Below are positions 9,065 to 17,027 of a DNA stretch of 64,000 nucleotides, piece by piece. The first letter of the stretch is position 1, and each line of letters starts with the position of its first letter. Source of the stretch: Palsa-459 sp035937595 (lineage in GTDB: Bacteria; Actinomycetota; Acidimicrobiia; Acidimicrobiales; RAAP-2); assembly GCA_035937595.1 (NCBI GenBank), contig DASZHS010000045.1, forward strand, positions 1 through 64,000. Reading direction: 5' to 3'. The notes below the pieces were generated by a model. That model ran no database searches. It was given only the letters and a program-made list of their open reading frames with translations, and was not told the DNA's origin. Both the position numbers and the translations under genes were made by a program.

Positions 9065-9361
9065 TTGCCCGCCGAGACCCACAACAACGCGCCGGCGCCG
9101 GACCGCGCGGCGATCTTCGAGCTGATCCGGGACCAGCTGAGCGAGATCCTGGAGATCGACCCCGCCCAGGTGACGGAGGCGTCGTCGTTCGCCGACGACC
9201 TGGACGCCGACTCCCTGGCGCTGATCGAGCTCGTGGAGGCGCTCGAAGAGGAGCTCTCCGAGCGAACGGTCGGGTTCCGGATCGACGACGAGGACCTCGA
9301 GGACCTGAAGACGGTGCGCGACGCCGTCGACTACGTCGAGGTGAAGCTGAAGGCGAGCTGA
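9065..9361 (+). CDS. acpP: acyl carrier protein
   Basis: A 98-residue acidic protein that carries fatty acyl chains on 4'-phosphopantetheine. The attachment site is the serine in DLDADSLALIEL, close to the DSLD/DSLS consensus, preceded by the F-A-D-D-L element. The N-terminus (about 14 residues, rich in Asn, Ala and Pro) is longer than in E. coli AcpP. The TTG start is supported by an AAGGAGG sequence. It lies between plsX and rnc, as expected for the fatty acid synthesis acyl carrier. Confidence 0.93.
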   Translation: MPAETHNNAPAPDRAAIFELIRDQLSEILEIDPAQVTEASSFADDLDADSLALIELVEALEEELSERTVGFRIDDEDLEDLKTVRDAVDYVEVKLKAS

Positions 9362-9369
9362 CCGGGCAC

Positions 9370-10053
9370 GTGGGAGCACCGGACAGCCAGCTCGACACCC
9401 TCGCGCGCACGCTCGGCATCGAGGCCGACGACGCGGCGTTCCTCGCCTCGGTCACCCACTCGAGCTACGCCGCCGAGCACGGGGTCGCGTCCAATGAGCG
9501 CCTCGAGTTCCTGGGCGACGCCGTCGTGGGGCTCGTGATCGCCGAGCGCGCGTTCCGCGAGCTCGACCTCTCCGAGGGCGGGCTCGCACAGGTGCGCCAG
9601 GCGACCGTCTCGGAGCCGACGCTCGCCCAGGCCGCGCGGGCGCTCGGCCTCGACCGCGCGCTCCGCCTCGGCCGCGGTGAGGAGTCCACCGGTGGCCGGG
9701 GGCGCGACTCGCTCCTCGCCGACGCCTACGAGGCCGTGGTGGCGGCCGTCTACCTGGCCGAGGGGCTGGAGTCGGCGCGCGCGCTGGTGGCGAGCAGCCT
9801 CGACGCGCGGTTCGCCGAGGAGGCGAGGGACCCGGGCGCCTCCGACGCGAAGAGCCGGCTCCAGGAGTGGGCCGAGGCCCAGGGCCTCGGCGCGCCGCGC
9901 TACGAGGTCACCGGCACCGGGCCCGGGCACGACCGGCGGTTCACCGCGACCGTGCTGATCGCGGGCGAGGCCGCGGGCACCGGCGAGGGGTCCTCCAAGA
10001 AGGTGGCCGAGCTCGCCGCGGCGCGGGCCGCCTGGGAGCGTCGCGATGCCTGA
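9370..10053 (+). CDS. rnc: ribonuclease III
   Basis: A 227-residue double-strand-specific endoribonuclease for rRNA and mRNA processing. The RNase III signature NERLEFLGDAVVGLV lies near residue 40, the second catalytic Asp/Glu pair is in LLADAYEAVVAAVYL, and the C-terminal double-stranded RNA-binding domain ends with SKKVAELAAARAAWE. The GTG start eight bases after the acpP stop gives an N-terminus of normal length; the much longer open frame upstream is only a shadow of plsX and acpP. The 3' end overlaps mutM by eight bases. Confidence 0.96.
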   Translation: MGAPDSQLDTLARTLGIEADDAAFLASVTHSSYAAEHGVASNERLEFLGDAVVGLVIAERAFRELDLSEGGLAQVRQATVSEPTLAQAARALGLDRALRLGRGEESTGGRGRDSLLADAYEAVVAAVYLAEGLESARALVASSLDARFAEEARDPGASDAKSRLQEWAEAQGLGAPRYEVTGTGPGHDRRFTATVLIAGEAAGTGEGSSKKVAELAAARAAWERRDA

Positions 10054-10948
10054 GCTCCCCGAGGTCGAGACCGTGCGCGCCGTGCTCTCCCGCGAGCTGT
10101 CCGGCAAGAAGATCAAGAGCGTGACCGTCACCAACGGCAAGCTGACCAAGCGGCACAAGTCGGTGAAAGAGTTCCGCGGCCTCCTCGAGGGCACGACGGT
10201 CAAGTCCGTCGGCCGCCTCGGCAAGTACCTCGTCATCGGCCTCGACTCGGGCAACCACCTCGTCGTCCATTTCGGGATGTCGGGCCAGCTGCTGCGCTCG
10301 AAGAGCGCCAAGGACGTGAAGCCCAAGCACACCCACGTCGTCATCGCCCTCACCCAGGGCGGCGAGCTGCGCTACGTGGACCCTCGGATGTTCGGCGAGC
10401 TCTTCGTCTCGCTCGCCCCGCCCGAGGGCACCAAGGTCGAGGTGTCCCCGTACGCGCGGCTCGCCGTCGGCGGCGACGGCGTCGCCCTGCGCGGCAAGGT
10501 CCCCGAGCTCGCCGACCTCGGGATCGACCCGGTCGAGGACGTCGTCGGGTGGGACCGGTTCGCGGCCATCCTCCGGGACCGGACCACGCCGCTCAAGGCG
10601 CTGCTGACGGACCAGCACGTGATCGCGGGCATCGGCAACATCTACGTCGATGAGATCCTCTACACCGCCGGCCTGCGCTACGACCGCCCGTCGGGCTCGC
10701 TGTCCACGATCGAGGTGCGGCGGCTCCACCGGTCGATCGGCGAGGTGCTCGCCGAGGCCATCAAGCACGGCGGCTCGACGCTCCAAGACGAGCAGTTCGT
10801 GAACCCCGACGGCGAGCCGGGCGGCTACCAGGCGTTCCACCACGTCTACGGCCGCGAGGGCGAGGCCTGCCACCGGTGCCGCACGCCGATCGAGAAGGTC
10901 ACCGTGCGCGGCCGCGCCACCTACTTCTGCCCGAACTGCCAGGCGTGA
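10046..10948 (+). CDS. mutM: formamidopyrimidine-DNA glycosylase (Fpg/MutM)
   Basis: A 300-residue bifunctional glycosylase/AP lyase that removes 8-oxoguanine. The N-terminus MPELPEVETVR supplies the catalytic Pro2 and Glu3; GRLGKYL gives the conserved lysine; the C-terminal zinc finger has the pattern C-x2-C-x16-C-x2-C, with the damage-binding arginine in the RGRATYF segment. The first 60 residues are unusually lysine-rich for such a GC-rich genome. Order rnc-mutM-smc-ftsY follows actinobacterial convention, but here a secreted-protein gene is inserted before smc. Confidence 0.96.
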   Translation: MPELPEVETVRAVLSRELSGKKIKSVTVTNGKLTKRHKSVKEFRGLLEGTTVKSVGRLGKYLVIGLDSGNHLVVHFGMSGQLLRSKSAKDVKPKHTHVVIALTQGGELRYVDPRMFGELFVSLAPPEGTKVEVSPYARLAVGGDGVALRGKVPELADLGIDPVEDVVGWDRFAAILRDRTTPLKALLTDQHVIAGIGNIYVDEILYTAGLRYDRPSGSLSTIEVRRLHRSIGEVLAEAIKHGGSTLQDEQFVNPDGEPGGYQAFHHVYGREGEACHRCRTPIEKVTVRGRATYFCPNCQA

Positions 10949-10951
10949 CGA

Positions 10952-10975
10952 GGCCGCCGGCTCGCGCCGGCGGCC
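10952..10975. terminator. bidirectional hairpin terminator between mutM and a convergent gene
   Basis: A perfect 10-bp GC-only stem (GGCCGCCGGC / GCCGGCGGCC) with a TCGC loop lies in the 49-base gap between two convergent stop codons. There is no U tract, which is common in actinobacteria; position and perfection support a terminator for both strands. Confidence 0.7.
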
Positions 10976-10997
10976 CCGTCCGCTGGTGGTCCCGCGC

Positions 10998-11834
10998 CTA
11001 GCCCCCCGGCGGCGGGGACTGCAGGCTGAGGGTCGAGGGCAGGCAGAACTCCTCGTGGGTCGTGTTGGGGTACACCGTCTCGTTGCCGAACTGGTTGGAG
11101 TCGAACACCGTCTTCCAGATCGGCGTGGGCGACGTCGGGAAGCACACGAGGTTCGGGTCGTTGGGCCCCTGCGGCGGGTACGAGAACCCCGTCGGCAGGA
11201 TCTTCACGGTGGGCACGCACAGCTGGTTCGCGTGGGCGAGCTTCAGCGGAATGTACCGGGGCGCGGAGAACTCGTCCTCCACCTTCACGAGCGCCGGCGG
11301 GTGGAAGCCGTAGGACGCGGCGAGCGCGACCAGCGGGTAGCAGGTGAAGTGGTCGAGCCCGGGTGGGGCGACGCCGGGACCGGCGCCGGGATACGTGATG
11401 TTGTCCTTCCAGCTCGGCAGGCACAGCTTGTTCGGAGCGCCCGTCCGCATGACGGCCTTGCCGAACTGGTTCGTGACGAGCACGGTCGCCGGCCCGAGCG
11501 CGAACTTGAGGTTCCAGCACAGCAGGTGGGCGAGCGGGTTGAGCGCCTTGAACAGCGCCCGCGGCACCGACTTGTTCGCGGGGTTGCAGTGCGTACTCGC
11601 AGGGCCGAAGACGGGCGTGAACGGCTTCGGCTGGATGATGTTCACGAGCTGGATGCCCTGCGGGACCTGCGGCGCGGCGACCCGAGCCTGGTAGCAGAGG
11701 AAGTGATCGAGCGTCACCGTCGAGCCTGCGGTCGCCGTCCCCGCGGACGACACCAGCAGGCCACCAGCGACGAGTCCGACCGCGGTGAGCGCCGCACCGA
11801 GCCGCAGCCCCGCGCGGGTGAGCGTGTGTGACAT
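10998..11834 (-). CDS. secreted protein with cysteine-containing DHFxCY repeats
   Basis: A 278-residue protein with a clear signal peptide (residues about 6-36, ending S-A-G-T-A-T-A-G). The mature part consists of repeated units: each opens with LDHFLCYQ or LDHFTCYP, continues with a V-x-x-x-x-F segment (VTNQFG, VEDEFS) and closes with a cysteine in NKLCLP, NQLCVP or EEFCLP. The pattern suggests two to three disulfide-linked beta modules of a family known only as a domain of unknown function in actinobacteria. The ATG has AAAGGGGG upstream, and a strong promoter lies behind it. It is inserted, on the opposite strand, between mutM and smc. Confidence 0.82.
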   Translation of the reverse strand: MSHTLTRAGLRLGAALTAVGLVAGGLLVSSAGTATAGSTVTLDHFLCYQARVAAPQVPQGIQLVNIIQPKPFTPVFGPASTHCNPANKSVPRALFKALNPLAHLLCWNLKFALGPATVLVTNQFGKAVMRTGAPNKLCLPSWKDNITYPGAGPGVAPPGLDHFTCYPLVALAASYGFHPPALVKVEDEFSAPRYIPLKLAHANQLCVPTVKILPTGFSYPPQGPNDPNLVCFPTSPTPIWKTVFDSNQFGNETVYPNTTHEEFCLPSTLSLQSPPPGG

Positions 11835-11888
11835 GGCTACCCCCTTTCGCGGCGGTCGAGGTGACGACGCCGCGAGTTGCCACACCGG

Positions 11889-11917
11889 AACGTAGGGTCG
11901 TCGCCGAACCGTGTCAA
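11889..11917 (-). promoter_or_regulatory. near-consensus sigma70-type promoter for the secreted DHFxCY protein
   Basis: On the minus strand TTGACA (11917-11912) is followed after exactly 17 bases by TACGTT (11894-11889). The predicted start lies about 48 bases before the ATG at 11834, leaving room for the AAAGGGGG ribosome-binding site. It is one of the two best promoters in the window. Confidence 0.75.
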
Positions 11918-12368
11918 CGGAATCCCCTTCAAGATTCGCGACGTGGCGCAAGGTTGTGGTTCGCGTGCGTGTGCAGCGGGCCACGACGCGACGCACGCGT
12001 GACGACGCCGCGACGCACGGGTGACGATCGTCGCACTTCGTCCGCGTCGCTCGCGTCCGCACACGTGTGCGCCGGGCATCAACGTGCAGCTGACGGCGCC
12101 GCTCACGTGCATCCACGATCGGCGACGTCGGCACCCGCTCGACCGCAGGACGCGCGACGCCGCGGCACACGGCGGTGTCGATCGGACCACCAGGGCGGGT
12201 CCCGAGGACGACTTGGCTCGCCCGGAACGCAGCGTGACCGAGGTGCGCACCGGCGGTCGCTCGGCGGGTGCCGGGGGCGCGCGGGACGCTCGTCGGACGG
12301 CCGCCGCTTTGCTGGTGGGCGCCGCGTCGCGTGGTGGGACCAACCACTTGAGCGCGGGCACCGGCAGG

Positions 12369-12374
12369 TAGGTT
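12369..12374 (+). promoter_or_regulatory. -10 box TAGGTT for leaderless smc
   Basis: TAGGTT ends seven bases before the smc ATG, with no Shine-Dalgarno sequence in between, pointing to a leaderless transcript. A TTGAGC at 12348-12353 could serve as a poorly spaced -35. Confidence 0.5.
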
Positions 12375-12381
12375 TCCCTCA

Positions 12382-15300
12382 ATGTTCTTGAAGCGGCTCC
12401 ACCTCAAGGGCTTCAAGTCGTTCGCGGAGCCGACCACGCTCGAGTTCGAGCCGGGTGTCACCGTCGTCGTCGGGCCGAACGGCTCGGGGAAGTCCAACGT
12501 GGTCGACGCCGTGACGTGGGTCCTCGGCGCCCAGGGGCCGCGGGCGCTGCGCAGCCAGAAGATGGAGGACGTCATCTTCGCGGGCACGGCGTCCCGTGCC
12601 GCGCTCGGCCGCGCCGAGGTCAGCCTCACGATCGACAACTCCTCGGGGAAGCTCCCCGTCGACATGGCCGAGATCACGATCACCCGGACGCTCTTCCGCA
12701 ACGGCGAGTCCGAGTACGCGATCAACGGCGCCCCCTGCCGCCTGCTCGACATCCAGGAGCTCTTGAGCGACTCGGGGGTGGGTCGCCAGCACCACATGAT
12801 CATCGGGCAGGGCCAGCTCGACCAGGTGCTGAACGCCCGGCCCGAGGAGCGCCGGAGCGTCATCGAGGAGGCGGCGGGGGTGCTCAAGCACCGCCGCCGA
12901 AAGGAGCGTGCGGAGCGTCGGCTCGCCGCGACCCAGGAGAACCTCGAGCGCCTCGGCGATCTGGTGCGGGAGGTCCGGCGCCAGATGCGCCCGCTGGAGC
13001 GCCAGGCCGCCGCGGCACGGTCGCACGCCGAGCTCGCCGCCGAGCTCGCCGCGGTGCGCCGCTTCCTCTACGGCCAGGAGCTCGCCGTGCTCACGGCGCG
13101 CGACACGGAGCTCACGGCCGCGCTGCGCGGCCTCGAGGTCGACGTGCGTGAGCTGCGCCAGCGCACGCGGACCCTCGACGCCCAGGCGTCGACGGCTGCC
13201 GCCGAGCTCTCGAGCCGTCGCGAGGAGGAGCTCGCCGCGGCGCTGGCCGAGCTCCAGGGGCTGCAGGGACGCGTGGGCGGCACGCTCGGCGTCCTCGTCG
13301 AGCGGCGTCGCGGCGTGGAGGCCGCACTCGACGCCTCGGCCGACGAGAACGTCGTGGCGTCCCTCGAGGCCGACGCCGCCAAGCTCGCGGGCGAGCTCGA
13401 GGAGGTCGCGACCCGGCGAAAGTCGCTCGACGTCGAGCGCTCCGAGCTGCGGGCCGCCGAGGACGAGCTCACCCGCCAGCGGCGGGAGTTCGAGGCGACC
13501 TGGGGGAGCGCGGACGGCGACGACGCCGTCGCTGCCTACGACCGCGCGGTCGAGCGACGGACCCTGCTCGAGCGCGCGAGCGAGGCGAGGTCGTCGACCA
13601 CCGCCGGGCTCGTCGAGCAGCGCGACCGAACCGCCCAGCGCCTCGACGAGCTGGTCCGCACCGCGGGCGACGCCGCCGCCGCGCTCTCCGAGGCAGAAGC
13701 GCGGCGCGATCGACTCGACGACGAGCTCGGTGCTCGCACGACCCTCGCCGAGGAGCGGCGCCGCGAGGCCCTGGCCGCCGAGGAGGCGTGGCGGGAGCGC
13801 CACGTCGTCGCCACGCGCAGCCAGGCGAGGGCCGAGGCACTCGAGCGGGCGCTCGCCGACCTCACCGGCGCGGGAGGTCGCGACGCCATCGGCGACCTCG
13901 ACGGGGTCCTCGGTGCGCTCATCGACCTCGTCGAGGTGGACGCCGGCTACGAGCTCGCCGTCGAGGCGGCGATCGGCGCCTCTTTGGCCGCCGTCGTCGT
14001 CGACAACGGGCCGACGGCGCGGCGCGCGCTCGAGCGCCTGCGTCGAGGGAACGCGGCGGGCCTCGTGCTGCCGGCCCTGTCGGGCGGCGACACCCGCGTC
14101 GTCGTGGCCCGTGGCGCGAGCCCCCTGCGCGACGTCGTCCGTCCTCGCGACGACGTCGTCGACGACGTCGCCCTCGCGCTCGACCGCTTGCTGGCGACCG
14201 CCTTCTGCGTCGAGGACATCGACGCGGCGGTGGACCTCGCCATCGCTCGTCCGGACCTCGTGGTCGTGACCACGGCCGGCGACCGGCTCGCGACCAGCGG
14301 TTGGCGCGCCGCGGCCGGCGACGCCGTCGTGACGCGCGGTGCCGTCGAGGCGGCGTTCGAACGAGCGACGCTCGACGCTGCGGCGGCGGCGACCTCCGAG
14401 ACGGCCCTGGGGGTCGCCCGCGAGGCGCTCGAGTCGGCGCGCGTGGCGGCGGCGACCACGTCCGACGAGCTCGGGAGCGCGCGCGCGGCGTGCGCATCGA
14501 CCGCATCGCACCTCGCTCGGCTCGAGGCCGAGCGGCTCTGGTGCGACGAGGAGCTCGGCGAGACGACGGCGATGCTCGACGCCGCGGTCGCCGAGACGGC
14601 GCGTGACGCCGCGGACCTCGCCACCTTGGTCGAGCTGCTGCCGGGGCTCGAGGACGCCGCGGCGCGCGCCGCGGAGCGCACGGGCTGGGCGGCCGAGGCG
14701 ACGGCGACGATCGAGGCGAAGCAGGCCCAGGTGCTCGAGCTCGCGACGGAGCTCGGGTTGGTCGAGGCATCGCTCGAGGAGCGCGGGCTCGTGCTCGAGT
14801 CGAAGCTGGCCGAGGTCGAGCGGCGGCTCACCGGCCACGCGGTCGAGCGCGAGGAGGCGAGCCTGCGTCGCCGAGGGCTGGAGGCGGACCTCGACGCGCT
14901 CGACGCGCTGGCGGGCGTCGTCACGGCCGTGTCCGCACGCGTCGACGACGCCCACGAGGCCGTCGGCGCCGAGTACCGCGACCAGCTGGAGGCCGCCCGC
15001 GCGGGCGGCGCGAGGCTGGAGGAGCTCCGGCGCGAGCGCGCCGACGCCGACGCGGTGCTCGCCACGACGAACGAGCGCGAGCGGGAGCTCGAGGTGGAGG
15101 CGACCGGCGTGGCCGCGCGCCTCGAGGCACTCCAAGAGACCGTCCGCCGCGAGCTCGGCGTCGAGCTCGCCGCGGTAGCCGGCACCGAGCCGCCGCCGCT
15201 CGAGGCCGACACGACGCCGTCGCGACGGGCCGACGAGCTCTCGGCGCGGCTGGGCGACCTGGGGCCGATCAACCCCCTCGCGCTCGAGGAGCTCTCCGTC

Positions 15301-15870
15301 CTCGAGGAGCGCCATCGTGAGCTCGACGCCCAGGTGGCCGATGTGCGCACGGCGCGGCGCGAGCTCCAAGAGGTCGTCCGCACGCTCGACGAGGAGATCA
15401 TGGCCACGTTCTCGGCGGCCGCCGCCGACGTCAACGAGCACTTCAGCGAGCTCGTGGCCACGCTGTTCCCCGGGGGCCAGGGCCGCCTCTCGCTCACCGA
15501 TCCCGACGACCTGCTGCACACCGGCGTCGAGATCGAGGTCCGCCCGCTCGGCCGCAACGTCCGACGGGTGTCGCTCCTGTCGGGCGGCGAGCGGTCGCTG
15601 GCCGCGCTCGCGTTCCTCTTCGCCGTGTTCCGGTCGCGCCCGTCGCCCTTCTACCTGATGGACGAGGTCGAGGCGGCGCTCGACGACGTCAACCTCCACC
15701 GGTTCTTGGGGCTCATCGACGAGTTCCGGGACGAGGCCCAGCTCGTCATCGTCTCGCACCAGAAGCGGACCATGGAGGCGGCCGACGCGCTCTACGGGGT
15801 GACGATGGCGCCCGGAGGCTCGTCCCAGGTGGTGAGCCAGAAGGTCGATCGCGAGCCGGTGCCCGCGTGA
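12382..15870 (+). CDS. smc: chromosome segregation protein SMC
   Basis: A 1162-residue condensin ATPase. Walker A GPNGSGKSNVVDAV lies at the N-terminus; two long coiled-coil arms flank a hinge at about residues 495-620 (starting GDLDGVLGALIDLVEVD); the C-terminal head has the signature LSGGERSLAAL and Walker B PFYLMDEVEAALDD, with the switch histidine in VSHQKRTME. The length is typical. The gene order smc-ftsY-ffh is standard. The stop overlaps the ftsY GTG by 4 bases. An 1126-residue open frame on the opposite strand is a codon-bias shadow. Confidence 0.98.
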   Translation: MFLKRLHLKGFKSFAEPTTLEFEPGVTVVVGPNGSGKSNVVDAVTWVLGAQGPRALRSQKMEDVIFAGTASRAALGRAEVSLTIDNSSGKLPVDMAEITITRTLFRNGESEYAINGAPCRLLDIQELLSDSGVGRQHHMIIGQGQLDQVLNARPEERRSVIEEAAGVLKHRRRKERAERRLAATQENLERLGDLVREVRRQMRPLERQAAAARSHAELAAELAAVRRFLYGQELAVLTARDTELTAALRGLEVDVRELRQRTRTLDAQASTAAAELSSRREEELAAALAELQGLQGRVGGTLGVLVERRRGVEAALDASADENVVASLEADAAKLAGELEEVATRRKSLDVERSELRAAEDELTRQRREFEATWGSADGDDAVAAYDRAVERRTLLERASEARSSTTAGLVEQRDRTAQRLDELVRTAGDAAAALSEAEARRDRLDDELGARTTLAEERRREALAAEEAWRERHVVATRSQARAEALERALADLTGAGGRDAIGDLDGVLGALIDLVEVDAGYELAVEAAIGASLAAVVVDNGPTARRALERLRRGNAAGLVLPALSGGDTRVVVARGASPLRDVVRPRDDVVDDVALALDRLLATAFCVEDIDAAVDLAIARPDLVVVTTAGDRLATSGWRAAAGDAVVTRGAVEAAFERATLDAAAAATSETALGVAREALESARVAAATTSDELGSARAACASTASHLARLEAERLWCDEELGETTAMLDAAVAETARDAADLATLVELLPGLEDAAARAAERTGWAAEATATIEAKQAQVLELATELGLVEASLEERGLVLESKLAEVERRLTGHAVEREEASLRRRGLEADLDALDALAGVVTAVSARVDDAHEAVGAEYRDQLEAARAGGARLEELRRERADADAVLATTNERERELEVEATGVAARLEALQETVRRELGVELAAVAGTEPPPLEADTTPSRRADELSARLGDLGPINPLALEELSVLEERHRELDAQVADVRTARRELQEVVRTLDEEIMATFSAAAADVNEHFSELVATLFPGGQGRLSLTDPDDLLHTGVEIEVRPLGRNVRRVSLLSGGERSLAALAFLFAVFRSRPSPFYLMDEVEAALDDVNLHRFLGLIDEFRDEAQLVIVSHQKRTMEAADALYGVTMAPGGSSQVVSQKVDREPVPA

Positions 15871-16997
15871 ACCACGCGGTGCTCTGGATCGTCATCGCGG
15901 TCGCCGTCGTGGTGCTCGGCGCCGCGACGGTCGGGCTGGTCCGCGTCCGGCGGCGCCGGGCCGTCGAGTCGGGTCGGCCGCCGACGGCGCCCCGGTCGAT
16001 GCCCGCCCCTGTTGCGGTGGCCCCGGCACCGGTCGAGGCCGTCGCCGCCGCGCCGCCCGCGCCGGCGACGCCACCCGCGGCGCCACCCGAGACCGTCGCC
16101 CCGCCGGAGCTGTCGTCGCGCCTCTCCTCTGCGCGCTCGCTGTTCGACCGCGTCCGCGCGCTGCGCGGCGGGTCCACCGTCGGCGCCGACGAGCTCGCCG
16201 AGGTGGAGGAGGCGCTGCTGCGCGCCGACGTCGGCACGGCGACGACCGCGGTCATCCTCGAGGCGATCTCCGCGTCGGCCGCCGACCGGACGCTCGGCGC
16301 CGACGGCGTCGCCGGGGCCCTTCGATGCGAGCTCCTCGAGCTCCTCGGCCCCGCGCCCGCGCCGCTGTCGACGAAGGTCGACGCCGACCGAGTCGCGGTG
16401 TGGCTCTTCGTCGGGGTCAACGGCGTCGGTAAGACGACGACCATCGGGAAGGTCGCCGCCGCGGTGTCCAAGGACCAAGAGGTCCTGCTCGCGGCGGCGG
16501 ACACCTTCCGTGCGGCTGCCGCGGACCAGCTCGAGACCTGGGCGACGCGCGTCGGCACCGACCTCGTCCGTGCCGACGAGGGCGCGGACCCCGGCGCGGT
16601 CGTGCACGACGCGCTGCACCGCGCGGCGTCGAGGAAGATCCGCCTCGTCCTCGCCGACACCGCCGGACGGCTGCACACCAAGACGAACCTCCTCGAGGAG
16701 CTGAAGAAGGTCCGCCGCGTCGCCGATCGTGCGCCGGGACAGGTTGCCGAGGTGCTGCTCGTGCTCGACGCGACGACCGGCCAGAACGCGATCGCCCAGG
16801 CGCGCGAGTTCTCCGACGCCGTCGGGGTCACCGGGATCGTGCTCACGAAGCTCGACGGGACCGCGCGCGGTGGCGTCGTGCTCGCCGTGCAGCGCGAGCT
16901 CGGGATCCCGGTGCGCGTCGTCGGGGTCGGCGAGCACGCCGAGGACCTCCTCGCCTTCGATCCCGTGGCGTTCGTCGACGCGCTCCTCGGCGAGTAG
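15867..16997 (+). CDS. ftsY: signal recognition particle receptor FtsY
   Basis: A 376-residue SRP-type GTPase that docks Ffh-ribosome complexes at the membrane. An N-terminal hydrophobic stretch (residues about 4-25) followed by arginines gives a membrane anchor, then an Ala/Pro linker, the N domain, and the GTPase with G1 GVNGVGKTTTIGK, the insertion-box motif DTFRAAAADQL, G3 DTAGRLHTKTNLLEEL and G4 TKLDGTARGG. The GTG overlaps the smc stop. Anchoring by a real transmembrane segment, not an acidic A domain, is a noticeable feature seen in other actinobacteria. Confidence 0.96.
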   Translation: MNHAVLWIVIAVAVVVLGAATVGLVRVRRRRAVESGRPPTAPRSMPAPVAVAPAPVEAVAAAPPAPATPPAAPPETVAPPELSSRLSSARSLFDRVRALRGGSTVGADELAEVEEALLRADVGTATTAVILEAISASAADRTLGADGVAGALRCELLELLGPAPAPLSTKVDADRVAVWLFVGVNGVGKTTTIGKVAAAVSKDQEVLLAAADTFRAAAADQLETWATRVGTDLVRADEGADPGAVVHDALHRAASRKIRLVLADTAGRLHTKTNLLEELKKVRRVADRAPGQVAEVLLVLDATTGQNAIAQAREFSDAVGVTGIVLTKLDGTARGGVVLAVQRELGIPVRVVGVGEHAEDLLAFDPVAFVDALLGE

Positions 16998-17027
16998 GCG
17001 GCGGGGTCCCGGGTAGGGTCGCCTGCG

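Larger units (their letters stand above)
11835..12381. other. 547-base intergenic region with an imperfect tandem repeat
   Basis: The only gap above 300 bases. It holds the promoter of the minus-strand secreted protein, the -10 box of smc and, at 11982-12026, two tandem copies of an element with the shared core GCGACGCACG followed by GTGACGA. Short open frames cross it on both strands but have no codon support or recognisable product. I see no RNA gene; an uncharacterised leader or small RNA cannot be excluded. Confidence 0.5.

Noticed and set aside
11828..12391. 187-residue plus-strand frame in the gap before smc
   Set aside because: Arg/Gly/Ala low-complexity translation overlapping the promoter of the secreted protein; no start signal or domain.
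12379..15759. 1126-residue open frame on the minus strand opposite smc
   Set aside because: A shadow of strong GC bias at third positions; no domain, low-complexity Arg/Leu/Glu composition, and smc is certain on the other strand.
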